In this document: piece after piece, positions 54,120-64,000 of the stretch
Layout: the number at the start of each line of letters is the position of its first letter
How positions within the stretch are numbered: the first letter of the stretch is position 1
Assembly (NCBI GenBank): GCA_000442125.1
Contig: KE546971.1
Span: forward strand, 808,583 to 872,582
DNA: 64,000 nt
Source of the DNA: Opeltia flavorubescens
Lineage: Eukaryota; Ascomycota; Lecanoromycetes; Teloschistales; Teloschistaceae
Direction of reading: 5' to 3'
Program-made: the position numbers and the translations under genes
The notes under the pieces: model-generated
Databases searched by the model: none
What the model was told of the DNA's origin: nothing
The model's input: the letters and a program-made list of their open reading frames with translations, nothing else

Positions 54120-56198
54120 ATGGAGCATATAACCGCTACAACAGGAAAGACTGTCGATGAAGTTGAGCGCCAGCGTCGAAAACTTCAGGGGAGCGTCGAT
54201 AAGCTAAATAAATCTATCAAGATCTGGCAGTCTTGGGAGGCAGAGTACAAAGTTCTTCGAGAAGAACTGCAGACTTTGGGCAACGATACATCTACTCACT
54301 CAATAGATGAGATTGCTAACCAATGTGCTGGGGAGTTTCTCAATCAGAAAGAAATCAACCTCTTGACCCGAGATGAGAGGAAGCAACCCCGCACATGCCA
54401 GCAAATTATTGGACTGCTTGCTAGACGGATAGAATATGTACAGAGCAACATCAAGTCATTGCACGGTTCTTTGCAGGCAGCAGAAGATGGAATGACCGTA
54501 CCAAAAGCTTTGGATTCAGCTCAACAGCAAAATGGAGAAGACTACCCACTAATGGAGATTTCAGAAGAGCTGGACGAAGATGGTAATGTCATATCTAGTT
54601 CGATCTTGCCAGCCAGTCAGGCCGCTCCACACGTTCTTGAAGCACTAGAGAAAGCGGGAGTTCCTGGGCTTCAGTCCCAGCGCGGATCCGAGCCGTCCTC
54701 AGGCAGCATCAAAACTATGAACGATGCAGATATGCCCCCGTCAGCTCTAAGACAGACCGTACATGAAGCAGAGGGAAAAGCTCATGACGAACAGCTCTCA
54801 CCATCTACGTCTGAATCTGATACTAGAGGTGATAGCCGTAAGGCCTGTAGGCGACGGAAAAGCGTGACCTTTGCCGATGGAACCAAACAAGCTCCTCCGA
54901 CACCTACACAGCCTAGACCAGCCAAGGATGTACAAGCTGCTAAAGCTGCAAGTGCAGCGAGGAGGGTCAAAGCTGAGGTACGAGGCAGCATTGATGCTCT
55001 TAGAAAAGTACATGACGCAGGCTATATCAACGAGGAAGTCTTCGANCGGTTTCGGAGAGAGTATATAGAACGTTTGCAAAATCTGCCGGCCGCACCTCCA
55101 AAATGCCCCATGCTTGAAACCCAAGCTTGGAACAATCAGCAAAATAGTCTGTCGGAGGAGACTTTGAGGAAAGTGGACTCTGACCCAATTATTCCCCTGG
55201 GCGAATCGTTAGAAGATGCGGCTTTGCGCCGGGAGATGCTTCGATACAACATGGACGAGATTGGTGCTGTCGTTGCAGAGATGAACCTGGATGGAAGCAG
55301 TCAAACCTCAAGTCCCGATTACTCAAATGAGGAAAGCGAGCATCGAACCAGCAGCGATGAGGACGAGAATGACTGGGGCATCAGTACCAGCGGTACACTG
55401 ACTCCAGGCTACATTAAGGAGATGGAAGCTTTGGAGAAACGACTAAGAGCCGGAAATAGGCGAATTGCTGAGCCGAATACTACGATTGAGGCACTGTTAC
55501 AAGCTGAAAAGGAGCTAATTGTTGGAGAAGACGGTAAGCCGGTCAACAAAGCAGATGAAGAAGCAAGGACAAGTCAAGGACAAAAAGAAGTCCGATTTGC
55601 ACCGGATCTAAACATTCAGAAAAAACCACCTGCTCCTAGACATGACTCTCCGGGCAAACCCAAAGCTACGAAAGGATTGGTCCCAGTCCATGCGGATATC
55701 GTGGAGCGTCGAAGTGATACGAATAGCTCGCCTAAGTCTACAGGCCCAAGTCCAAAGAAGAAAATGTCTCAATTCAGGAGCTCAAGGTCAGGGCAAGCTC
55801 AAGCGACAGCTCCCAAAACAGCGTCTCAGCTTCAAATCAAAGCGAACAATGGGAATCAGATCAAGACTCCTTCTTTACCCGCCTTTACCCCGCCGGCAAC
55901 TCCGAAATCTGCACCGTCGGGACCACCTGATGGTATTCATACACCCACGGTGATCGAACGGCCGTATCTCGACAAAGTCAATACGGAGAGTGTATCTGAA
56001 CCCGATGAAGTCGATGAGTCACTGCTGCGGCAAGAGCTGACAATGGAATATCATCGCACACGCAATCGGATGATCCAGCGACAAGGTGGTTTCTTATCCA
56101 ACGATGAAGAAGCGGAGGCAGAGGGGCCTTTATTGGACGAGAATGGCAAGAAGGTCAGTAGATTCAAGGCCGCCAGGCTCAAAAGGGTTGAAGGCTGA
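54120..56198 (+). CDS. URI/Bud27-like unconventional prefoldin (RPB5 interactor)
   Basis: A single exon encodes 692 residues from ATG 54120. The first 120 residues are two long helices (VERQRRKLQGSVDKLNKSIK and CQQIIGLLARRIEYVQSNIK) around a short linker, as in alpha-class prefoldins. The middle is acidic and disordered. The C terminus contains the DUF3835-type end seen in fungal URI proteins: LRQELTMEYHRTRNRMIQRQ, then DENGKKVSRFKAARLKR. Bud27/URI binds the Rpb5 subunit and helps assemble nuclear RNA polymerases. A short motif SVTFADGTK and its second copy EVRFAPDL are repeated within the disordered part, as are other conserved islands in this family. One codon contains an N (55046). Confidence 0.85.
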   Translation: MEHITATTGKTVDEVERQRRKLQGSVDKLNKSIKIWQSWEAEYKVLREELQTLGNDTSTHSIDEIANQCAGEFLNQKEINLLTRDERKQPRTCQQIIGLLARRIEYVQSNIKSLHGSLQAAEDGMTVPKALDSAQQQNGEDYPLMEISEELDEDGNVISSSILPASQAAPHVLEALEKAGVPGLQSQRGSEPSSGSIKTMNDADMPPSALRQTVHEAEGKAHDEQLSPSTSESDTRGDSRKACRRRKSVTFADGTKQAPPTPTQPRPAKDVQAAKAASAARRVKAEVRGSIDALRKVHDAGYINEEVFXRFRREYIERLQNLPAAPPKCPMLETQAWNNQQNSLSEETLRKVDSDPIIPLGESLEDAALRREMLRYNMDEIGAVVAEMNLDGSSQTSSPDYSNEESEHRTSSDEDENDWGISTSGTLTPGYIKEMEALEKRLRAGNRRIAEPNTTIEALLQAEKELIVGEDGKPVNKADEEARTSQGQKEVRFAPDLNIQKKPPAPRHDSPGKPKATKGLVPVHADIVERRSDTNSSPKSTGPSPKKKMSQFRSSRSGQAQATAPKTASQLQIKANNGNQIKTPSLPAFTPPATPKSAPSGPPDGIHTPTVIERPYLDKVNTESVSEPDEVDESLLRQELTMEYHRTRNRMIQRQGGFLSNDEEAEAEGPLLDENGKKVSRFKAARLKRVEG

Positions 56199-57371
56199 GA
56201 GGAATTGGAGAGGAGAGGTAGAGTTAGAGGTGCATTTCTCTAATATTCAAACCTCGGTATCAACCCTTTTGTTTCCCATATGCTCTACGTTTTGTTACGT
56301 TGCGAAGAGGTGGCGCAATGCAGCGTGCACAGGGAACTGGTGCTGAAGCCGTCACGGCTCTCGTTGAAGGCGCGATACGTCTTGGTCACGTGCGCTGCTT
56401 CATCGACACCATGCAAATTCCTAGAATGAAAACAGATGGGCTCTCTGAAGCTGTGTTCGTTGGCATATTCTAAGACATGGCTATTCGTTTCACCCACCAC
56501 ATTCCTGCTTTTTGAGATGGCATTCCTTCATTGTTGCATGTTTCAAGCTGGTTGTTTTTGATGTTTGCAAACATTGACATGACGATACCACGACAAGGTC
56601 CAACCGAGAAGCGAGGCCGATCATTCGTAAAAAGGCCGGATTTCTTTGATCAGCTGCAAAAGATAAGCACGAGTGCATGCAGGCTCGGAAATACAAGCCG
56701 TGCCCGGTATGTGAGCGAACAATGACTGGCTGAGGGTGAGGTAACACAACAGCTTGCCCTACAAACAAAATCATGAGACATCCTGGTGCAGATGACGAAT
56801 TCCGGTTGTGTATAGTTGGCAGATCCTGATGAAGCATCTATCTTGTCTCTCTGTGGGTCAACAACTTTCCCAGAGGAACGGTCTTGTTCGATCAGACTAC
56901 TCGCATGACATGCCTACTGAGTAAGCGAAATCACAGATGGGTGAGGCTCAAGATGGCGACGTCACAAAGAAGGCCCCGCGGTGGCCGCAGGAGGTCCAGC
57001 CTGAAAGTGCAGGCTAAAGGTGCCTAATGAAGAAGTGGGAGAGCCCCTGCAGCAGTTGGCGTGTTTCATCCTCAACTGCGAACCCAACTGCTTCCTGCCC
57101 CACCATGTTAAGTTGTACTTTGGTGAAGGAGCGAGAGAGAGAGAACGATAGCATTGTGGGACACGCATTACTGCGATATGTACTTCATCCATCTTGCATT
57201 CCCTTCATTAATTCTCACACTCGATTGTTGCTTGACAACCAAAAACCGTCTCTCTCCCCTTCATAAAATATTTTGACTGACCTCCAATCATTCAATCTCT
57301 TCTCATCACTTCTCTGACTTTGCACGTCCTTGTCAAATCATCCTTCCATTTGAATCTTCCATTCTTCCACT
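56199..57371. other. intergenic region between tandem genes
   Basis: This 1.17 kb holds the 3' UTR of the URI-like gene and the promoter and C/T-rich leader (57240-57371) of the epimerase gene. Frames such as 56490-56837 (minus) show no recognisable content. Confidence 0.5.
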
Positions 57372-58479
57372 ATGGAGAGGGCCAAGAAGCCTGCCGCTAT
57401 TCCCGTCTCACCCATCCAACCTACACCTCAAGTTTCCATCTCAGACGATAGCTCCCGAGTCACAGCCAGCTTGCCTACCGGCGAGCGCGTCGACATCTTG
57501 TTGTATGGAGCAACTGTGATTTCATGGAAGTCGGCCAATGGCAAAGAAAATCTTTTTCTCAGCTCCAAAGCTAGCCTTGACGGATCAAAGGCTGTGAGAG
57601 GAGGGATACCTATTGTCTTTCCCGTAACTTCCCTCCCATATTTTCAGCTATCGAGAACAGAAGCTCTTCTTTGAGCAGTGATATCACTCATCTTGACACT
57701 AATCATGCCCTCATTCATAGGTGTTCGGTCCCCCTAAGTCAGACCATGCGACCAGTCGATTACCCCAGCATGGCTTCGCTCGCATTTCCCGATGGGAGTA
57801 CCTCGGCAAATCATCTTCCGAATCTTCGACTCTTCCCAATAGTAAGGGCGACGCCTCTGTCAAGCTCGATTTCGGCCTTTCCGATAGCATGATCGATTCC
57901 AGCAATTGGGACTATCCATTTAACCTGACCTATTCTGTCACTCTAAGCCAGGACAGCTTGGAGACGAGTCTTGTCGTCCGAAATACTGGGGCTTCCAACT
58001 ATGGCTTTCAAGTCCTCTTTCACAGCTATCTGGTTGTCGATGTAAGTTCGAATGCCTGATAACTGGGTTACCTGCCGCTTCTCCTGACTGTGCCTACGCG
58101 ATAGGACATAACCAAGACCACCATCTCGGGACTCGAGGAGGCGGCTTTTGTTGATAAGACCCAAGGAGCCAAAGAAGTTGAACCGGCAAAGAAACCTATC
58201 TCTATTGGATCGGAAACTGATCGGGTTTATACCCTGCCGTCTGAGAATACCATCACTGTTTCCGAACAAGGTACGCAACGCTATGAGATTACCCGCGATA
58301 TGCTCTCGGATGTCGTCGTCTGGAATCCATGGGTAGAGAAAGCGAAGAGTATGGCCGACTTTGGCCCCGATGAAGGATATAAGCAGATGGTATGCGTGGA
58401 GGCAGGGAGCGTAAGTGTTTGGAATACTCTCGACGCAGGCGAGACGTGGGAAGGCCAACAGAGGATCAAGGTATTGTAA
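57372..58479 (+). CDS. glucose-6-phosphate 1-epimerase
   Basis: Exons 57372-57623, 57721-58041 and 58105-58479 encode 315 residues; both introns are phase 0. The protein belongs to the aldose-1-epimerase-like family of yeast YMR099C. Recognisable blocks are LYGATVISWKSANGKENLFL, then AVRGGIPIVFPVFGPP, LPQHGFARISRWEYL with the catalytic-site histidine, FHSYLVVDDI, and VVWNPWVEKAKSMADFGPDE followed by MVCVEAGSV. It interconverts the alpha and beta anomers of glucose-6-phosphate in the cytosol. The first intron is 97 bases long and has a GTAACT donor. The length fits the family. Confidence 0.95.
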
Positions 58480-58958
58480 GGATTGCAGGCATGGCCGATG
58501 ATTGAGTTTACGACGGACACGATGCATTGGGAGGAACTAGATGGCTGTCGCCAGCGACAAAAGAAGCTGTTCAGGGCCTATTGGAATATGACAAGCATTT
58601 TTTTTTTTTTGGAAATCAGTACGAGTTCAGGCCAGCCAGTAAGCTTCTTGATTGACATCTATGCAGGAAATCATTTCAAGCATTGATCCACTCCACTACT
58701 CCTCTTCGTTCTTGCATGAGGCTACCAATTTCCCACCGCTATGCACGTGACTTTTGATCTGCTACGTTTCTCCTCTTCCTTAAAAAGCATTGCATTGCCA
58801 TCTTAAAAGGGAATATCAGTCAACTCTTTTCATGTCTTAGCTCTTTCTGCCAGAATCTGCTCGTAATAAAAGTACCAGCTGACTAAGTATGAGAACGACT
58901 ATACACGGCCAATCATTGTCTCCCGACTGTAAATTTCATGCTTGATATATCGCCTCAT
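58480..58958. other. intergenic region with T13 tract
   Basis: These 479 bases contain a run of 13 T at 58598-58610 and otherwise nothing that I can name. Confidence 0.5.
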
Positions 58959-59516
58959 ATGCCCACGCTCCATCAAATCGAAGTCTTGATCTTTACCATT
59001 TGTATCACCTTTATATCCAAACCTGTCTTTGCCATCCCCTTTTCGCTAAATCTATCCAGCCAGCGTCACGATTATACAAAAGTAGGTGACATCACAAAGG
59101 AGTTCTCCTATAGTGACTACGTCGCCGCTTCCCATTCCAAGTAATGGAGCTCCTGATTTGAAAGTTATATTCAGTATCTGCGCCCAAGCTTCTCGCTGGC
59201 CGCTGAATCTTAAAGCCGTCCAAGTTGGCAAATCAATTCAAAGTCAGAGTATTCACCGTCACAAACTGATAGCGGCACTTCCTGTTTGGACGTAGTATTT
59301 GTCTTGCTGGACATCAATACCCACTCTTGATTCGTAGATATTAACACCATAGCTACTACCTCGAAAGCTCTATAGCAAATTGTCGTGAGAGGTGCTTTGA
59401 GTTTTGGGCCCGATGAATCCGTCAGCTTCAGACAAAACCCAGGAGGAGAGGACCATCGCCGTAGAAAGCGGGCGCCGGGCACCTTTGGCTATGCTGACGC
59501 TAGTGGTATGCAGTAA
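58959..59516 (+). CDS. candidate small secreted protein with C-terminal dibasic site
   Basis: Three phase-0 exons can be proposed: 58959-59081, 59244-59294 and 59376-59516, for 104 residues. Exon 1 opens MPTLHQIEVLIFTICITFIS and continues KPVFAIPFSLNLSS, a convincing signal peptide with cleavage near VFA. Its donor is GTAGGT. Exon 2 reads SEYSPSQTDSGTSCLDV. Exon 3, after a CTCTATAG acceptor, reads QIVVRGALSFGPDESVSFRQ and ends in RRRKR followed by APGTFGYADASGMQ and TAA. The basic run is a typical Kex2-type site, so a 14-residue peptide could be released. An upstream ATG at 58938 would add seven residues. Intron 1 (162 bases) is long and its acceptor weak, so the model is tentative and the locus could be a decayed gene. 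Confidence 0.3.
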
Positions 59517-59787
59517 GAAAACTCGAGGTTGATCCAATGGAACATTCCATCACTTCCATTGTTTCCGTACGACTCTTTGAGGAAAGGTCTACCGAATTGA
59601 CTCTAGTTCTCCCCGAGGTCGTAGTAGATAGTTTGAAGATGCATGTAAAAGCCTTAAAGATCTCTTCAGCGCGAGATATTTGACCGATTATAGGTGCAGC
59701 AATATCCGGTTTTCCCGGAACATGATCGGCGGACGCAAGATGTTAGACAGTGGCTTTATCTTGTCTGATCCTTCAAAATCACCGTCT

Positions 59788-60618
59788 TTACCATTGGCGG
59801 CTCTCACATGAATCAGTAGACATATTATATGCCAGTTGAGATGACGAATCCACGAACGTGGGCTCTGTTGGCTGGGTCCCACCACTAGCCGTAGAGTTTT
59901 CTGGGGAGGAAGCCCACGAGGTGTTTAGATCAACCGGCGTTTCGGCGTTCGGCGAAACGACTTTGTCACCGGCGATGGTTTGCGAAGAGGCAAGATCGAC
60001 TTGCTTCACTAGCTTTTGCCTCTCTCGGTCATTCTTTTTCGCATGATTCTTGGACACCTTATGGTGATCGGTATGGTGGTAGCCTATTAGGATCAGCATT
60101 AACGACCGTGTGACACGGAGTGACCGACCTTCTTTAACGAGTGCCCTAGCTATGGTATTCTCGGAGACGTCCAGCTGCAATTCTTTGGCCACTTCTCGAT
60201 ATGTCATCGGACGGGCTCCGGTTGATTGGCTTATGAGCTCTTTGATACGATGCCTTGTTGATTCATCAAGCTTGGGTTTAGCCCCGCACCTATGTTTTTG
60301 TGATTCGATAGGCTGTGTGCAGGCATAGTAGACCTGCCTGTAGGTGACTTTCTCTGGTTTGAAGAAGTCGACGATGAACTCGACGGTATGACCAGCTCTC
60401 CGGAGAGTATGGATTTGCAATCGTTGATCGCGTGAAAGCTGTTTCCTTTTAGATGCGCTAGGGACTGTTTCTGCACCAGGTGTAGAATTTGCCGTAGATG
60501 CCACTTCGATATCGGGTACTTGCCCAACGCCAGGTATAGGTCCTGAGATGGGTAAGGATTCGGTATTGGGTATAGGTACCGCGGTGGATGTCGATTCCGC
60601 CTCCATGTGATAATGCAA
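59788..60618 (-). CDS. transposase-derived helix-turn-helix protein, no catalytic domain
   Basis: A single frame encodes 276 residues (or 272 from the second ATG at 60606). Residues about 60-170 match the paired-type double helix-turn-helix of fungal Tc1/mariner transposases: QLSRDQRLQIHTLRRAGHTV, then VTYRQVYYACTQPIESQKHR, the linker CGAKPKLDES, and TYREVAKELQLDVSENTIAR with ALVKEGRSLRVTR. After that the sequence turns into a basic stretch (KNHAKKNDRERQKLVKQ) and a Ser/Thr-rich tail to the stop. No DDE catalytic domain is seen in the frame or in the 3' flank down to 59517. It is either a truncated transposon copy or a DNA-binding domain taken over by the host. The intact frame favours selection or recent origin. 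A small intron around 60085-60110 would be too short to be real. Confidence 0.65.
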   Translation of the reverse strand: MHYHMEAESTSTAVPIPNTESLPISGPIPGVGQVPDIEVASTANSTPGAETVPSASKRKQLSRDQRLQIHTLRRAGHTVEFIVDFFKPEKVTYRQVYYACTQPIESQKHRCGAKPKLDESTRHRIKELISQSTGARPMTYREVAKELQLDVSENTIARALVKEGRSLRVTRSLMLILIGYHHTDHHKVSKNHAKKNDRERQKLVKQVDLASSQTIAGDKVVSPNAETPVDLNTSWASSPENSTASGGTQPTEPTFVDSSSQLAYNMSTDSCESRQW

Positions 60619-61529
60619 TGGAACTCAGCAACACATCCTTCCCGATACACTGTGCGCTTGATCAATACTAAGATGCGATGAGTTCTTTGTATCGACTTAA
60701 CGTTTGGGCTTGGTTTTATAACTATCGCGTCCTCCATTAGTTTCCATTACCTCGGTGCACGGGATTGGCTAGATAATGTGGGTAGAGTAATCGGCTAAAT
60801 CGAGTGGATATTATTGGCAGCATTATTGTTAAGTTCACTTCTTCACTGTACTGAGGTCACTCAAGCTCCAATGGCTTCAGCATAATTACTGCAATCAGCC
60901 TTTGTTTTGAACTCCGTACGCACTCACTCTTCTCTCCACTGTTCGTGATAATTCTTGTTCCAAATTGCTCGCAACACCAGGCATCAGTCCGAACCAAGAC
61001 GAGAATAGCTAAGGCCCGGCGTAAATATTTCGAATCCGATGAGCCTAGTCTCGACCCCTCACAAATTGTAGTAGACAGTCCGAGAACATGGACATGCTTA
61101 ACTTGCTCTTGATGTTGACCCAAGGAGTCAAACAATGATGGAATCTTGAGAACCTCAGGGGCTGGGTGTCCAGGTTTTCTGGCGACAGCTGCCGCGAGCG
61201 ATGATCTTTATGTATTATGGTTACTGCTTTTTTTGGGTCTGCTATTCCATGTCCATGCTGGTCCCTTGATCGCAGCAACCGAATCTAATTTTGGTCGAAA
61301 TCAACGCGTCTACGACGGGTATCATCTCTTAATCAAGAAATTACATGGACCATTCCAGCGATAGTTATCAAATTCAAGCTGGGTTATCGTCCAAACAGAG
61401 TGGGTATTTTGCTACGCTTATGATGTGACGTCTATTGAATATACCGCTCCAATCGCGCCATCTGCTTCTCAAAACAGCAAAAGCCATTAGCAAGCCCTGA
61501 TCGTGTAGTGCAAATACACACTACTACTC
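60619..61529. other. intergenic region
   Basis: These 911 bases separate the helix-turn-helix gene and the rif1 3' end. The frame at 61146-61364 has hydrophobic residues but no other support. I did not find clear terminal inverted repeats. Confidence 0.45.
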
Positions 61530-64000
61530 CTATCGATTATTCCTACGGCCCGACTCGTGAACATCCTTGACCACTTCGAATGCCACCTCTACCATTCTTC
61601 TCTCCTCTTCCGGCCAGAACGTGACGTGTCTGATGTCGCGGAGCAGATCTATGAAGCGATCAAGCATCCTCTGACCTGGTGACCGGGAAACTTCTTGAGC
61701 GGCGCGAGCTTCTTCGGCCTGTGCTACTTCGTCGTCGGGATTATAAAGTACAGTATCTCCATCGCTGGAACGAGATGATGGACGATGTTCGCCTGCTTCT
61801 TGAGCCATCAGAGTAGGATTACGAGTCAGTAAGTCTTTTACGTGTTCCATTTGAGAGGACGTGATGTCGTCCTCTATGGTAGGAGGTGTTCCATTTCCAA
61901 CAGGCGGCATGCAAACAGCTGTATCGATTTGACTTTCTCTGACTGTAGCTCTCTCAGAGCGCTCGAAGTCATCGTTGCTGTCTTCGATCGAGAAGCTTGC
62001 TCTCGGTTTCTTTTCGATGCATTGTCTTTTCCTGGGAGGCATGTCCATGCGATTCGTTTCGTGGGAATCCGATCTGGTCCGGATACGGTTCAAATGAGGT
62101 GCTGGCGTTCTAGGGTGCTCGGCAATGGATGGCTGTTGAGGGTCGTAGCTCGCCATGCTTCTAGTCCGTCGACGAGTAGGATTGCTACTCGGCGCCAAAG
62201 TTTTCTCAGAAAGCGGGTTGAAGTCTCTGACCTGGAACGACGACTCCTCCTCTTCTTTAATGGGTGGGGTCTTCGACTCCTTCTCCCCTGCCGCTGGTCG
62301 ATCATCAAGGATGATGCAATCATCCACTTCTTGATCTGGTTTGCGCTTCTCCACAACTACTTCGCAGCTCAAAAGAGACACTGGCGACTTGGTCCTCTTT
62401 CGTGGCTTTGTGCCTCGATTCTGCTGCGTCTTGCGTTTTCTGCCTTTCTCAGAAGGAGAAGATAGCGAAGGTCTTCGCCGAGATACCTTACTGCTGCCCT
62501 GAGAAGAAGCTTCCTCCAGATCTCTGAGTAATTGCTCGCGAGCCAATTCATCTTCTGTAGGGGTAGTTGGTAGTCGCACCATGGCCGAGTTAGCATCATC
62601 ATTAACATTGTCATCGACTTCCAGTTTGATGAAAACGGCGTCAGACTTGCACCCACTTTTTCGACGCGGTGTGCATGGGTCGTTGACTACGGCATTCGTG
62701 AATTGTCCGGCCTCAGGCACGAAGGACCTGACCATAGCGTCCGGAAAGTTTGCATCGCACTGCTCTTCTACCTCAGGGTGTACTGGAGCATCAAAGAAAT
62801 CCTCAGAGTCTGAGATAGAAGGGGTGGCGCCCTTGGCTGTCCTTGGCTCAAAAGCTCTATCTCTCTGGTCAACAACCGCATTTTGTTCATCTTGAGAGTC
62901 CGGAGAAGATCCGTTGCGCTCCGGAAGTTCGTTAGCTCGTCTTGGAGCAGCATTTGCCAGCTTCGAGCCATGTTCCAATTCTCCCCCTTGTGCCGTGGCT
63001 CTTGACTCGCCCGCATTATGTCGCACAAGCGTAAACGGTGGGAAACCCTGAGGCGTAGATACCGAACCTTGGCTGACTCGATGCCTGACCGGAGATTCAC
63101 GAGTTGAATGAGGTGTTGGTGAGGAGCCAAGGAATTCGTTCATGTTTGTGTCACCAGGTGGGAAAGTTGGGCTTGGATCTGCATCGACGTCGAGAGGACG
63201 GAGAACAGCTTGCTTCTTGTGCAAAACAAGCTTCGGAGGCCTTTCGGCGCTTCGCGACCTCCTCGGACTTGAACGAATGTCGGGAAACATAGCAGCCGCA
63301 CTCTGCTCTTGAAGTTCTTTGACTTCTTTCTGGTGATCCGTAAGATGCTGAGATTCGATGCTTGAAGCCATCAATGGCGAAGACCCAATCGCAGCGAAAT
63401 GAATTTGAGAGTTATCATGTCGCAAACGGCCCTTCGGCGTTGATGTAGGTCCTCTACGTGAAGACTTCTCAAGCGACGAGCGTGGCTTGTCCGCCAGACG
63501 ATGTTTTGGAGTAGGCAGCACCTTGTCGTGTGAGGGTTCCTGCTCTGGAGAACGAGTGCTTTCGATCGAAGTCATGTCCTTTCTCTGTACATATTGCTCG
63601 TCTTGGGACTCAACAAAATTGAAAGGCGAAGACACGATCTTTAACGAATTAGCAAGCGTGCCTTGAGATCAGTGCCAGCGAGCGGGTCAATTTAAAGCTT
63701 ACCTCCGCCTCAGCGTCGTCAACGAATCCTGGTAAGCCTATAACAACTCGGCGTCGTAACCGCGATAAAACAGCGTGAAGTCTTGGTGGATATTCCAATG
63801 TTTCGGCTTTGGAAAAAGACTGGTTCCACATCATGATTGTATCATCAACAACCGACTTATCATGACTTTGAAAGCCTGCCAGCATTAGATCCTGTACACC
63901 GGCCAGGAACAAGCTGTCATGCTTCGGAACCGATTTAATCGCGTCGGTGAGGATTTTCCACAATTCTCTGATCTGAATCGTTGTTAGTGGAAGTCTATTG
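61530..64000 (-). CDS. rif1: telomere and replication-timing regulator Rif1, C-terminal part, 5' end outside window
   Basis: The frame is open from the right edge to 63703, then an intron (63639-63702, GTAAGC ... TTAAAG, phase 0), then 63638-61530. About 800 C-terminal residues are present. The first exon reads RELWKILTDAIKSVPKHDSL, then DDTIMMWNQSFSKAETLEYP, PRLHAVLSRLRRRVVIGLPG: the end of the Rif1 HEAT-repeat region. After the splice comes VSSPFNFVESQDEQ, the typical transition into the disordered tail, which is rich in SP/TP sites and basic clusters (KGRKRKTQQNRGTKPRKRTK). The last 70 residues, with MLDRFIDLLRDIRHVTFWPE, are a conserved helical end. Rif1 limits telomere extension and delays late origins by bringing PP1 phosphatase to chromatin. 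Identification rests on architecture and motifs. Confidence 0.85.

Noticed and set aside
59517-61529. Complete DNA transposon around the helix-turn-helix gene
   Set aside because: No DDE domain, terminal inverted repeats or target-site duplication could be seen by eye.

Overview
The window is nuclear DNA from a filamentous ascomycete (Pezizomycotina). The evidence is short GT-AG introns of about 44-107 bases with CTRAY-type branch sites, a Zn2Cys6 regulator, and recognisable orthologues of HxB, PalF/Rim8, Dph2, Gpi17/PIG-S, Ram2, Tfb3, Rif1 and ornithine decarboxylase. The class within Pezizomycotina cannot be fixed from the sequence. Five isolated N bases show it is a draft assembly. Gene structures were rebuilt by hand from reading frame, splice sites and codon phase; no transcript evidence was available.

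Layout. 1-10 kb: the 3' end of a PAQR (Izh/adiponectin-receptor type) membrane protein, a conserved fungal protein of unknown function, a Ser/Pro-rich conserved protein with a long pyrimidine-rich leader, and a SAM+PH protein. 10-16 kb: a 3.4 kb stretch without genes, then a Zn2Cys6 transcription factor. 16-23 kb: molybdenum cofactor sulfurase facing ornithine decarboxylase tail to tail, then a METTL21-like methyltransferase. 23-32 kb: a charged conserved fungal protein, a Cys-rich single-pass membrane protein, a mitochondrial small-subunit ribosomal protein of the superoxide dismutase fold, and a large conserved fungal protein. 32-41 kb: a possible tiny gene, the GPI transamidase subunit PIG-S, a secreted amidase, the prenyltransferase alpha subunit, and a GFA-fold zinc protein. 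41-49 kb: PalF, a small unidentified gene ending only 9 bases before it, Dph2, and an F-box-like Cys-rich protein. 49-64 kb: a coiled-coil protein with a possible Cep57-like end, Tfb3 and a URI/Bud27-like protein head to head, glucose-6-phosphate 1-epimerase, a candidate tiny secreted protein, a transposase-derived helix-turn-helix protein, and the C-terminal part of Rif1, which runs off the right edge.

Most genes are housekeeping genes and there is no biosynthetic cluster, virus-like element, CRISPR array or rRNA. I could not support any tRNA. The most interesting items are an upstream reading frame in the ornithine decarboxylase leader that continues only after a +1 shift at a GCC-UGA site, a candidate three-exon secreted propeptide with a dibasic site, a transposase DNA-binding domain without its catalytic half, the 9-base junction before palF, and three PSAP motifs in the PalF tail.
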